A stretch of 64,000 bases of DNA from Muricea muricata (taxonomy: Eukaryota > Cnidaria > Anthozoa > Malacalcyonacea > Plexauridae), in the NCBI GenBank assembly GCA_963855995.1, contig OY979723.1, forward strand, positions 7,011,013-7,075,012, given 5' to 3'. This document shows positions 10,130 through 21,699 of this stretch, piece by piece (positions within the stretch are counted from its first letter, which is position 1; each line of letters starts with the position of its first letter). A program made the position numbers and the translations under genes. The notes under the pieces are model-generated. The model was not told the DNA's origin. It was given only the letters and a program-made list of their open reading frames with translations, and did no database searches.

Positions 10130-12263
10130 TAACCACCAACCACTGGTAAGGGGAGGGGGCATCAAGTAACACCATAGGGCATTATACATACTCCTCACAT
10201 TCATTTATGAATGTATTGTAAAACATATTGGTAGAAAAAATGAGAAAATCCATTTTTAGGTCACGTTACTCAATATGTACAGTATATAACCGAAACTATG
10301 ACGCTTCGTAACCAATCGTAACCAATCAACTGATAAAATAAATAATTGGGCAAGATGAGATATCCAATTTTTAAAAGAAAATCAGTGGCGAGCGGTTATG
10401 GCATATAAATGATTTCTAGAGGTATGATGAACTGGGGTTTATGGTATAATGAACCGGGGGAAAGGGAACCGTAGATAGCAGTTTGAGAGCTAAGGTGTGT
10501 GAGCTGAGCTAGTAGTCTGATAGCTAAGTTTATCATCCAATTCAACCCAATTAATTGCTATACTCGACCTGGCAAAGATATTGTGGCCAATTTACGAAAA
10601 ACGTACTGGAAATGAATGGAAACTGTAAACTGTGTATAGATTGTGTATGATGTGCAAATAGTTTGAGCGTTCAGTTTATCAATCATTCAATTTACGGTTT
10701 TCTATTAGCCTCGGTCGTTCGTATCATTAAAACTGGTATGCTCGAACTGGAAAAGATGTGACTTAATGATTTAATTAGATTCGGCTACTATTTAAAACAA
10801 TATTTAGAGAGGGCCAGGACATTTGGACAGGTTTCCCTAATTACGGCGATCCCATAATACCATATTGTACTGTACAAACTAGAGTTAATAAAGATACAAT
10901 AATGATGTTATAAGACAGCTAACAACAGCCGATAGCCCTTTTACATTTTACACACACGGATTTATTTCCATGTGCGTGGATCGTCTAGATCTAATATACT
11001 CAAAAGCGCTTGCTTATGATGATACCTCTGCTACGGAGTTCTCTACTTAAAATGTTCCTCGTTTTGCAAGGTCTTATAAAATATAATGACTGGTAGGTTA
11101 CCGTTTTAGCAAATGGTAGTACAAGTCTAATTAGATTGTCTGTCTTACTCCTTGTAATTCCTGATCCAGCCATAATTGGTGCACTTTTGTCGATGTACGT
11201 GTGATTATTAATAATCGTGTAGAAAGAAACTAAATCCAAATGTTCATGCCAATATGAGAGAGGTAATACTTCTAGTTGAAGGAGTCTATCTGTGTATGAA
11301 ACGTTGGTGACAAACCCAAGGTTTGGATATTTGGTGTCTCTTCTCGGTCGATGTCCTCTATTAATTTAGCAGATTGTGGACACCAAGCTTGTGATGCTTA
11401 TGAAAATTTGCTTCGTACAAGATTGAGGTATAGAAGTTTCCTCCAATTGGTACCGGTCATCTGTATCGTAGAAGGTCTAACTAACTGGAGCATTTCGTTG
11501 GCTTTTGAGCGCAGTTTGTTCACCTGACTGTTCCATAAAAGCTATGAGCCGATTGTAGTGCCCAGATCAACCTCTACATCAGAAAATTGCAGTTTTTATT
11601 ATCAAGATTATATTGATAAAGTAAAGGTGACTTTCTGGTAACAGACAGCACTTGTAAACTGACACCAGTTGAGGTGGTTAGGTTGTTAGGCAAGTCGTTT
11701 ATGATAGATAGTAAAATAGAAAAGTCGCATTGGCAAGTCGCGTCCGGTTTGTGTGGGCCTTTACGCGCAAGCGCGCGCCACGTCAAACCAAATGGGTCCG
11801 AGCATAATTTTTATAAATAGAGGCTGCATGAAAGTTAATGGATCACTTACAGTTAGATCGTAGATAATTAAAGCCATAAGTGGACCGATTGGAACAGTTA
11901 ATGTTTACGTAATAATTAGAAGGTCTTGGGTCGTTTCCAATTGTGGCCGGAAATCAATATTCCTCATCTTGCCCGGTTTGGCTACAACAGAAAATATAAT
12001 TTTTTTGGCTACATCAGAAAATATAAATTTCCTGAGAAGAATGCAAGTAAAATTTTACCTTCCTTTTAATTTTTATGGTGGATACACAGTTAATAGAATT
12101 GCACATGGTTGGGAGGGTTCCTTATAGAACTCGTTATCTATGTTACTCTTCAGGTTTATGCTAAAATCTTGGACTCGTTTGTTCATGCATAACGCGAACA
12201 ATTGGCCAAACTTGGCATCACTATTTTCTTGATTCGCACTATGTTGAATAGCATTGATTTATA
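10130..12263. other. Non-coding stretch, no supported gene
   Basis: No ORF has coding character together with splice sites. A 79-codon minus-strand frame at 11000-11239 is open but has no recognisable motif and is treated as chance. Confidence 0.35.
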
Positions 12264-12443
12264 GGCCCGTCTACGCCATGCGATTTGTCGTATACGATGC
12301 TCACTTTGGCGTATGAAGACGAGTGCTGTTGTCGGATTTTACTCATTCGCTGATGGCGGATTTGAACTATGAAGTGTTTTACGCGTGTTTTCGACCACAT
12401 GCACCAGAGTAAGAATCGACAAATCGTATCGTACAGATAGGCC
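12264..12443. mobile_element. MITE with GGCC terminal inverted repeats
   Basis: The left end GGCCCGTCT..CGATTTGTCG pairs with the right end (reverse complement GGCCTATCT..CGATTTGTCG) over 27 bases with seven mismatches. The element is 180 bp with no ORF. ATA precedes GGCC at the left and CAGATA precedes the right GGCC, so the target duplication is unclear. Confidence 0.6.
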
Positions 12444-14425
12444 TTGTTGTGTTAGGGCTGAGTGTCCAATCTCCACACACTTTATTAACTGTGGTGAATA
12501 GCAATGTCACTATAAGTCTATAATACGCGATGTTCCTACCTAATTATACACAGTGATATAACTTTCTTAAAATAACCTTTTCCTGAAATAAGAAATTAAA
12601 TTGTGACATTTTTTGCAATGTACTTAGTAACCAAATACATATATAATTGCAACAAAAAAACTGAAAATCGTTATTTTATCAAATATAATTTCAAATTTGT
12701 GTTATTTTGCTTTAACTTAAATTATTAAACATACACCAATAAAGTAGCAACTATAAACTTGGATACTATACAAAATGACTAGATCAGTACTACAAACTAC
12801 GCGTAGAATACGATGAATTGCGAGTATTGTTTCACAAATAGCTGACGAATGATGTTTGTATAAATAACTCTTCTATTTTAACTAATGTGTCATCAAATGT
12901 ACCATTATGCTAGCTAATACCAGTAACCATTAATTTTCCTCGGTCGTGTCGTATTGGAATAATAGGATCTCTCTATTTTACAACTTAGATGTACGACGTC
13001 ACCAGGTCGACACGTCATGCAGTAAATAATTTATGCGCTCTATTTTCAAAAACCTTATGATACTGCTCAAACCAGCCATGGTTTATAGAGATGGCTCGAA
13101 AACTCTTTAGAATAAGTATATATCTCATCATCTATGTTGTTCAACCTTTATGTAGAAATCTAGTCATTCATCGTCACGTGTGCTCGTGTTCTTACCAAAT
13201 GCACCAGTATAGCAATTCTTGAATTGCCCTCTATAGCGGATAGCTAACTTTTCTGAAGCATAGCTATTGGTTAGTTAAGCAAGAATACAATACGCACGAC
13301 GATATACATTGTAAGGTGACGACGAAGAAACTTATTCCTGCATAAACCAGAACAAAAACATAGATAATGAATTCTATTTTAATTCTAATGAGCCCCAAGT
13401 GGTTCGCTCTTCTGCTAACTGTGAATCAGCTAAGACGATTTTGTCTCCAAACACTGGAAATTAAATACATTCTACGTCGTAAATACTTCATTTTAACGTC
13501 ACAGCTAGGGAATAGGAACAACGTTGACTAGTTGAGAATTTACTCCTAGGAATAAAAGCTTCCAGTTTTAAAAGAGTCCAGTTTATGACATATATAGCAT
13601 CGCTTAAGGATTTTGTCTTAAAAGGTTTCAAAGACTTTCAACTGCACTGATAAAAAAGCACTCATTTTTTGTGATGAAATTCTGACCGTGTGGTCGACCT
13701 TATGAGGTGGTATATCTTAAGGTAATTTTAATCTTAATCTTACTATCCTTAAGCTAATAATACACAAATCAGTGTTTAATACCAATGACGTTATCATTAT
13801 CAGTCTTCTTCTAATCTCTTCTGTATCAACTATGATAGAATAGCTGGATCCGTAACTATAAGATGGCAAAACGACGAGAAATGTCACAACAAAATTTTCC
13901 GAACTTATCGTAAAAGTGTTTTCAATTGTCATATTAAACATTTTCATATTTTTCAGTTGACGACAGCTCTTTCAATTTTAAGTTAATCAAGTCATGCAGT
14001 ACGTCATGGTACCACGTAAATGTCGTCGATATTTAAATTTGAATGGTAAATTTAAATTTGTTGCCGTCGTCGCTACGTTACCGTCTTATTTGCCTAAACT
14101 GCACCACAATAACTCCAAATATGTTTCAGCCTTTAGGTGTAATATTTGCACGTTTAACTGAAGAGTCATAACAAGGTTTTGTAAACCTGCGTTGATTTAT
14201 CTCACATTTTCCTAGCGGATACGTTTGAAATTAGTTTTCGTTTTTGTCAAAAACCCAGGATAACATCGCACACTGAATAATCGACAGCGGAGAAGATAGT
14301 AAAGGTCAAGGTGAGGAAATTTACGGTGAACGTATACGTTTAGTTCTCCAGTGCAAATATTACACGTACAAGCTTATATTTTGAGCTACTTTGAGCTTCT
14401 GATTGTTTTTACCCTTTTCCTACCC
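12444..14425. other. Downstream flank of ETS gene A, non-coding
   Basis: No supported gene. An AT palindrome is at 14033-14058 (ATTTAAATTT, 8 bases, then AAATTTAAAT). A minus-strand ATTAAA is possible near 13728, but the 3' end of gene A is not determined. Confidence 0.35.
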
Positions 14426-15079
14426 CTACGCTTCGATGATTTGCGCGCGACCTTCCGGTGAGGCAACTTGTACAACCGAAGGTGCAGCGATCGTTGCCGC
14501 CGCCCCACCTAGGATGACTGGATGTCCCGACAGGGGGGTAAGAGCAACCTTTCCACAACATGGAGTTTGTAAGACTGTGAATGTCTGTCGGGTTACAGCG
14601 TCCGTGCCCAATGCACGCGCAATTGGTTGAAGAAACGTATACGGATGACATGCGCACAATTTTGATGCGCCAGAAAGGCTCGTCATTGGTTGAAGATACA
14701 CTGGTTGCGTGTTTGCGTATCCTTCGCCAATCGTCGAGATGGGTTCGTACAAAGGCATGGTTGACACAGGACTTTTCCGAGAAGGCGACATTTCTGGAGC
14801 TGAAGGCGAAATTTCTCGAGCTGGAAGGGAAATTTCTCGAGCGGAAGACGACATTTCACGACTGGTAGGTGTGTTAATGACATCAGAGACGCTTTTAATA
14901 ACCGACGTTTTTGTCGCCATTGTTGGGGGAGCGGTATCGCGATTGGCAACTGAATCCCGTTTTTTGACGTCGTCATGGTTTGTTGCCAGCTGCCGTATTC
15001 GAGCTGAACCCAATTTCTTGACTGGTTTATAACCATGCGGAAGGTTGACGAACTTATAGACAAGACGTTGGCCATTCAC
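14426..15079 (-). CDS. ETS gene A, exon 3 (end of ETS domain and C-terminal tail)
   Basis: The acceptor TATTTCGCAG is followed by GTGAATGGCC in phase 0. It encodes [11 protein letters not shown], the last strand of the ETS domain, and then about 200 residues ending at the stop at 14426-14428. The tail is rich in Ser, Thr and Pro. It includes degenerate repeats of REISxSA type and a C-terminal Ala/Val-rich segment ([16 protein letters not shown]) that could be an activation or repression surface. No ELK D-box or C-box was recognised. The frame is open and balanced in composition, so the gene looks intact. Confidence 0.8.
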   Translation of the reverse strand: MNGQRLVYKFVNLPHGYKPVKKLGSARIRQLATNHDDVKKRDSVANRDTAPPTMATKTSVIKSVSDVINTPTSREMSSSAREISLPAREISPSAPEMSPSRKSPVSTMPLYEPISTIGEGYANTQPVYLQPMTSLSGASKLCACHPYTFLQPIARALGTDAVTRQTFTVLQTPCCGKVALTPLSGHPVILGGAAATIAAPSVVQVASPEGRAQIIEA

Positions 15080-18000
15080 CTGCGAAATACGCAATAGAGA
15101 ACTTAGGTCTACAAGGCGAAATGATGACACGGTCGTGCTTACTTAAGTATAAAACTACGTGCTGACGAGGTACTTTTCGAGCGTTAGAAAAAATCAAAAT
15201 AAAAGCAATATCAACTATAAAAAGTGTTTAATTCCTGTCCAGGGACGAGGTTTACGCTGGTTTTCATTAAATTATGTCAGGCAATGAAAACGTTCGAAAA
15301 CGAAACTGCGTCTGTGTGCACGTAGTCTGGTTATTTTTGCTATATTTATCACGCTGTTAGGACAACACGCTCACAGCATAATAAGTAATAGGCTTTATAG
15401 ACGATTGTTACTAAAGTACATTTTCTCGCAAAAACTATCCTATCCACTGTGACGACGTGATGTTTGCAAAAATTTGTCGTCTTTATAGTGGTAGAAACTT
15501 AAGACAAAAAATATTTTCTATATTGCTAGCTTATGTTATATAACCTAAATTTTTACTCGCTAATATGGATAAGTAGAACATGTAGAACATTGCGTCACTG
15601 CACTAGAGATGTATATAGGGCCTTTTATGGAAACATTGTTCTCCGTCTAGAGTTCGCTCCAAAATCACACTACTTAAAAGCCAATACCAGCCGACAATTT
15701 CAAAAAATATAACACACAACATAATCCGAAGATTAGCATCTTGAAACCCAAAATATGAGTTATGCAAGAAAATTGAGTAAGTAATATTTCGATTTTATTA
15801 CAAAGTCGAAATATTACTTACTCAATTTTCTTGCTTAACTCATATTTTGGGTTTCAAGATGCTAATCTTCGGATTGTGTTTTGTGTTATATCACACTACT
15901 TCCTAGTCACCTTTCGCCAAAGTGATAGGCTTTAATATCAAAGTTGGGCAGGCAAAGGCGGGCACGCCAGACAGATATTGCAGTGTTTCCCACGATTCCC
16001 AAAAATGGGCAAACCATGCAGGATATACGTTGTCGCGGAAATAGTTCGCTGGCCTTATTTCTCATCAAAGGACAAGGAATTTACATGTTGCACGCAAAGT
16101 AGAAATCGTGAGTGTACATTATTTAGTCACAACAATCGCTTAGTGGAATGCCTTCAAATGACAAGGCTGAAATTGAAGACTTAAAAATGTGTTTGAGACG
16201 TGCTTGTAGGGAAAATGAAACTTCCTGTTGTTTGTTTTTTTTAACATAAGCATGGAACACTTTTCCTGTTTACGTAAATTTCGTACATGGATGTTTTGAT
16301 GATTTTTGGACATTGTCGAAGCGGAAATCAAGCCAACGGACGCGAAGCCTCGTATGCAAGTTCCTTTCCCGTTTTATCTATAATATGATATAAAATTATG
16401 CAGGTAGATTGCTAGAAATATAAAATTATGCAGTTAAATCTTCGATTTAACGGGCTGTTTACAAAAGCCCTACAAGAAAGATTGCATGACCATAAGGTTT
16501 TAGCCTAATTGTTGGTCGGTTTTTTCCCAAAAATTAGTAGAAAAATTTATTCTTAGGCCTGTCTGCAGTCCGAAGTCTGTTCACCGCGCAATCCTGCAAA
16601 GAACTTATTAAAAACTTACTTTTTTAATGATATTTTTCTGATAATAATACCGCAAGGCTCGGCTCAACTTGTCGTAGTTCATCCTCGGTTTGTGCTTGAG
16701 GTTGCCCCACCTTCTCGCCACCTCTTCCTGGTCCATCAGCTTAAACTCGAATTCTTCAGCTTTCGTCCAACATATCAGCGATTCACACTCCTTGTCATAT
16801 AGTAATTCCAGTAAAAATTCCCATAAATGAATGGCATTTTTCGATGTCCATGGTTTATTAGCTGGTATTTGCACCGATTCGTTTTCTAAATAAATGCAGA
16901 GGACAGAAATTAACAGTGTTATCACAAATCGGTCCACTGACTTGAAGTCGAGTCGACCTGAGCTTTTCAATGACTCGATTCGAGTCCCTTGAGCAAAATG
17001 ACTCCATGCATTATAATTAATATTTTTATTATTATTATTAAAAATATTGAATTAAAGAAGTAAATATCGAATCAAAGTAGCAACAAAAATTATTGGACTT
17101 GTTGATTTTTTCCTGGAATTATTCGAAGATCAAAGTAAGAAAGCAAAAAATACGATAACGAACAAATCTAATTAATCTAATTTACTATAGCGGAACTCCG
17201 GCAGTAAATTTTGATATGTTCTGAGAATAAGGCTTAGAGTTTCCGGTATTTTGACAGTTTGTAGATTCTGTCCACTGGGACTGAGATTCATTGGCCACTA
17301 GGACTATGGAATTTGTGCATTTGGACAGTGGAATTTATTCAAAATTTGGATTGGGGATGGGAATAAGGATCCTCAACACCAAAAATGACGTTAATATATT
17401 TTGTTTTAATAAATTAAACGTTAAATGTAACGAGTTTCAGAAATAAGCGTTTCTCGTGCATACAGAGCAAAACCGAGCTAATTAAGTAGGCAACTTAGAC
17501 GAAGAATTTAGAAAATTAGTGGAAGATATTTTTACAGAATATTTAGCAACAGCTTTTCAAAAAAAAGACGACTCATATTTATATAAATGATATTATTACG
17601 GCTATGATATTTACAACGGTTTTTTTTTCAAAATGTCTGCCAATTAATCTTGTTATTATAAATAGTCACGAATATTACGGTATACTCTTCAGGTAGATGT
17701 CCAGTTAGTTTCTGTATACACTACACGATCAAACTTACTTGCCCCTGGTATTGCATAGTAAATACACAGACACTACTTCTTTTGAGTCGCACAGCATGCA
17801 GGCTGTATAGCTAGGTCCTTAAGTATGAACGCGAAATATATGCAGAAGTTATCTTAAAATCCGATAGCCGGACAAGACATGGGTTCATTTAGTGTGTGTT
17901 CTCTAGTAGCCATATATAGATATTATTTCAGGGCATTACCTGGAAATGATTTTTTTTTAATTACGGGGCAGCTTACTCGCCTATGTTGAAGAGCTGTGGG

Positions 18001-21000
18001 GAGGTAGACAAATAAAATAAAGAATGGGTCTAATATCTAATCGTCTAGTTGATTCGTATTTTCGGGTACGTTTCTTGAAAAAATGCCAATACTTCCTAAC
18101 TTAAAGTGTGATCGCATAGCAAGGAAACAACATCATTTGACAATTCTAATTTCATGAATAAGGTTACTCGGGGACGTTGAAGACTCTTGGTACGTGAGAA
18201 TGGGTCACAAAGTTAATGGGAATGTTTGACAGGTTCGTGATTGGGCAATTTGAACATGCATGTTTACGATAAATATACGCGAGAAATGCCCATAGACCCC
18301 CACTGCGGCAATAGTGATCGATGAAAGAAATTAATAAGTAAACCAACCCAGACAGGTGATATATAACACATTGTATCGGATATAAAAATTCAAACGAGAA
18401 AGTAATTGAGAAAATACATCTTATATATAACGAGAAAATCAAAGTTAAATATGCAAAAGAGGAGAAATCTACAAAAATTCTATTCTATATCAGTAGATTC
18501 ATTTAATGGGAAAATATGAGGTTAGTTATTGTTTTTGCCGGAATTTATTCTGTTAAATACACTAACAATGGGTCGTTTTTGAGGCCATTTAAAAATGCTC
18601 GCAGTTCGTGATTTATCAGATAAAAAACGCTCGGCTGCGCCTCTCTGCATTTTTATATCTGACAAAGCACCCCTGCTGGTGTTCCAAATGTTACATCGAA
18701 CATGCTATGATGCCCACTTGCGAAAATGCCCACAGCTATCCCTAGCTGTGAAGCGATATGGTATACTATGATTATACAGGAAAAATTGTAGTAGTTCAAG
18801 CGTACATTTCTTGATCTCCATAATCTCACCACTGTGCCATATATAAACTGCAACGAAATTCAAATTTACCATACACCTGGTAGAATAAACTATTTGTCAT
18901 TCTGAGCAAAAAATAGATGACTATCCTTTCACGTCCCTGCTGGCATGGACTAGCTGATCATCGGTCAACCAAGGGAATATAAAGACCATTCTGTTTAGGG
19001 GAAGTGTACCTCAATAAGTATTTCGATTAGGTATATATGTATTTTTTTGGATTTTGTTCAATAATTGGATTTTGCAACCCGAAGCGGTTGAAATACACCC
19101 ATACAATAACAAATAAATTATGTAATAACTAGGAATATTAAAAAATTCTTATTCTATTAAAAAAGCTACAAGTACAACTAGGAACTGTAAAAATGTTAAA
19201 AGACTAAAAGCTAGGTACTAAGAATATTGAATAGTTCAATAGACGACGGAATAAAAGAGTTTTTAAATTAAACGGTTTATAATGCATTTAATTGTTGCAA
19301 GTTTCTTTGGGGCACGTAGGTCATATGTAGGGTTTCCAGCGGATTTTACCAGACTTGATAACGCAGTAGAACCTGGAACAACTTTGTTTTTAAAGAATGT
19401 GAGGACAGTCGTTCACGTATCGTGTATTAAATAATTCTTCAGTAAATTGATATTACATTATTTACAGTCGCGGCAATCGAAGCCTTCCGAAAATATTTGA
19501 CCAATTCATTTGCTGAAGTCTGGCAGTTCCTCTGAACAATTCCTCAAAATTTTTAAAAGTTAGTTAAATGTGGACAACTTCCTGTTTATTGTCATATTGA
19601 GCAATCAGAGTGCTCGAGAATAAGATATAGCATTCTCATTGGTCAATTAGCAGGAAGTCGCTCCTTAAAAGTAAGGAGCTTTTCGAAATTTTGAGGAATT
19701 TATCAGAGCATCTGCTAAACTTGAGCAAATGAAGTGGCCAAATATTTTCGGAGTGCTTCTATTCCCGCGACTGTAGACGGTTTCCAAAGGAGTTAAAGCG
19801 ATGTGAAAGAAAGATAAATGCAGTAAACTCGAACTTTTTTTTCCAGAGGTTTCCTGAATCAGGTTATCACAATTTTTAGCGGCGAGGTTAAATCAGGCAT
19901 TTTCACGCGGTTGGAACGCCGTTGCGATATAGGAGACAAGTAATTTTTTAAGTCATCCGTTTTCGAGACATGACGTCGTTTTATTAGCTAAGTTTATCAA
20001 TTAAGGTTTTCCAGCATCTAACATTCGGCACCTTGGCATTCGTTCCAATCTTGTGTTAAAATTCTAATGGCGACGTCGACCTTTCGATGGCTATATTCGT
20101 CGGCAAAATTCCGTCAATATTTTAGTTGCATACGGCACGAATCTTTTGCAGACTCATTCTAGGATGCAGCAAAGTGAAACGGAAATGTTGCCTACAAAGT
20201 CAAGTTATGACGTCGTAAAAAACAAGTTTAATCCAACCGAAAGACTATTTTAATTATTCTATTGCGACCTCTGTCGACAAAATAATTTATGCATTATACA
20301 CCATGAAATCAAAGAGAACATATCTTCTCGCTCTGAGCGGGTGTAACAAAACGGAACTGTATAATAGCCTGATAGATGTAAAGCAATATCAACTCCCAAG
20401 TGTTTTTCACAATTGCATGGCGTAAAATCATGTACAAATAAATGTAATATGTAGCACGAGAGTCAATTGTTATCACCAAATCTGCAAATGACCGTAATAA
20501 GACGCAGATGAAATGAATAATACATCATTACAGGTCTTTTAAGTAATTTCACATTTTGATGCATTAATTTCCAAATCTATCGGAAATAACGTTTCATTCA
20601 ATTCAAGGCCTTGAGAAATTTCGTGTTAATACGAGTGTTGTTCGTGGTGCTAACAGCATCCAAAATCTAAGATGGTGATAAACTGCTAGAAAAAGAGTTA
20701 AGATTTGATACATTTGAAAGCAATCAATTCGGTGCAATAGAGTCAAATCTTTAGCTAAACTAGCCGCTTAAATTTGATCTAAGGGGAAAAACGAGAAATT
20801 ACCGCCAAAGGAAAAGTATTACAATACCTACACGTTGGGACCAACTATATAAAATCTAGGCTGGCGGGAGCCTATCACTGATAGACCTTGTTATGTAAAA
20901 GCACGACTAAAGTTCGGAGGCAACCGAATGGCAACGGTTTAAAATTTGACCCGGAAACTCACAGAACTTGCCAGTAGAGGCAATATTTTGAAACATCAAC

Positions 21001-21544
21001 GTAAGTCGAATGTGAAAACCATGTTTGGTAAAGCGACAATTATGTTACCGACCGTTTGAACTGTTTGCTACTCAAAACGCCTGTTGTTCTCATTACACTT
21101 AAAAAACTATAGAAGATTTCAAAGTCAACAACGTAGGCGAGAAAATATTTTCTTTTATCGAAGTTGACTTCAAACGATTTAATATACTGGCTCCATGCAC
21201 ATTGATCACCGAAGTATCAGTTTAAAGTGAAATTATGAGATCATAATCTCTACTGCTATATTAAACAGACTTTGTGTTTGGGGCACTATACTGTAGTAGC
21301 ATTAAGTGTTCAAAATTAGTTACGATTAGTAAATTAGTTACTTGTTATGTCCTGCCTCAATCAATAAGTACTAAGAATTTACTACACAGCTCCGCGTATT
21401 TGAGTACGGATACAGTTGAAGCTGGGTCGCCGCTTATTGAGAAGTAACATTTCACATCGCACACCGCTTGGCTTTGTCCCAAAAATGATTACAAATTCAC
21501 TACGTACCTTCTTGTTTAATAGACACTTCGCTTGGGTATTCCAT
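14426..21544 (-). CDS. ETS-domain transcription factor A, ELK/TCF-like (gene span)
   Basis: Three minus-strand coding exons join in phase: 21544-21508, 16885-16620 and 15079-14426, giving about 318 residues. The ETS domain covers about 31-113 and contains LWEFLLELL (33-41), VARRWG (68-73), the recognition helix [14 protein letters not shown] (81-94) with DNA-contacting Arg88 and Arg91, and VYKFV (108-112). The [11 protein letters not shown]-x-KNIIKKV run followed by GQRLVYKFV is closest to ELK/TCF proteins among families I know. The N-terminus ends in IKQE, a SUMO consensus. The tail of about 200 residues is Ser/Pro-rich with short repeats. A nuclear DNA-binding regulator is expected. There is no SAM/Pointed domain, unlike many ETS factors. 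Extra exons between 16886 and 21507 are not excluded. Confidence 0.8.
14784..14858 (-). repeat. Coding minisatellite in the ETS A tail, units of about 24 nt
   Basis: Three to four imperfect units with the core CGAGAAATTTC encode [21 protein letters not shown] and PEMSPS. The unit length is a multiple of three, so copy-number changes keep the frame. Confidence 0.7.
15709..15890. mobile_element. Near-perfect palindromic MITE in the last intron of ETS A
   Basis: The left arm from 15709 and the right arm to 15890 pair over about 80 bases (CCGAAGATTAGCATCTTG and ATATGAGTTATGCAAG on the left) with a loop of about 13 bases near 15795-15805. A 12-base direct repeat ATCACACTACTT lies at 15664-15675 and 15889-15900. 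It lies in the intron between ETS exons 2 and 3, and a diverged relative is at 33935-34080. Confidence 0.7.
16620..16885 (-). CDS. ETS gene A, exon 2 (core of ETS domain)
   Basis: The acceptor CATTTATTTAG opens the exon with AA, completing a split codon (phase 1). The donor AAAAAA|GTAAGT closes it in phase 0. It encodes residues 14-101, from NESVQIP to NIIKK, holding helices 1-3 of the ETS winged helix. All signature positions are present: LWEF, the Trp at 52, VARRWG, the two recognition Args and YYY. At 266 bp it has the same phases at both ends as the matching exon of gene B. Confidence 0.9.
16886..21507 (-). other. First coding intron of ETS gene A
   Basis: About 4.6 kb, from donor GAAG|GTACGT at 21507 to acceptor TTTAG at 16886. 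It contains the mariner-type MITE at 19465-19773. A sequence at about 17730 (GGGCAA|GTAAGT on the minus strand) looks like a donor, but its frame is closed by a stop, so I did not call an exon. Confidence 0.6.
19465..19773. mobile_element. Tc1/mariner-type MITE flanked by TA
   Basis: Terminal inverted repeats begin CAGTCGCGG at both ends and extend about 90 bases inward with mismatches (CTCAAAATTT is shared). The element sits between TA dinucleotides (19463-19464 and 19774-19775), the mariner target. No transposase ORF is present. It is 309 bp, inside the first coding intron of ETS A. Confidence 0.75.
21508..21544 (-). CDS. ETS gene A, exon 1 (start codon)
   Basis: It encodes [12 protein letters not shown] plus one base, then the donor GAAG|GTACGT. 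The phase (1) matches exon 2, and the joined codon is GAA (Glu). IKQE fits the psi-K-x-E SUMO consensus. Just upstream, TTGTTCTCTGTATTTTCTAG could be an acceptor, so a 5' UTR exon may lie further up. Alternatively the frame stays open to an upstream ATG near 21651, which would add about 36 residues. Confidence 0.6.
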
Positions 21545-21617
21545 CTTCGTAGTGCACGCTAGAAAATACAGAGAACAACTGTAGTATGGAACAGGAAGAA
21601 CGTTAAATATGCTCGCA

Positions 21618-21642
21618 CGGAAGTTGTATCGTTTAACTTCCG
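21618..21642. promoter_or_regulatory. Inverted pair of ETS-type sites upstream of ETS A
   Basis: CGGAAGTT (21618-21625) and AACTTCCG (21635-21642) face each other with nine bases between. CGGAAGT is the core bound by class I ETS factors, the ELK/GABP group. CGTCACGC, a half-CRE-like sequence, follows directly. The pair lies about 75-100 bases upstream of the chosen start codon in a locally CpG-rich stretch, so promoter function is plausible but inferred. Confidence 0.5.
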
Positions 21643-21699
21643 CGTCACGCATTACTGATACGGCTCGGTGATAGACAAATGTGGACTGCACGCAACCGG

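Noticed and set aside
17728-17820. Extra ETS A exon before the donor GGGCAA|GTAAGT
   Set aside because: A stop codon closes the frame required by the phase-1 junction.
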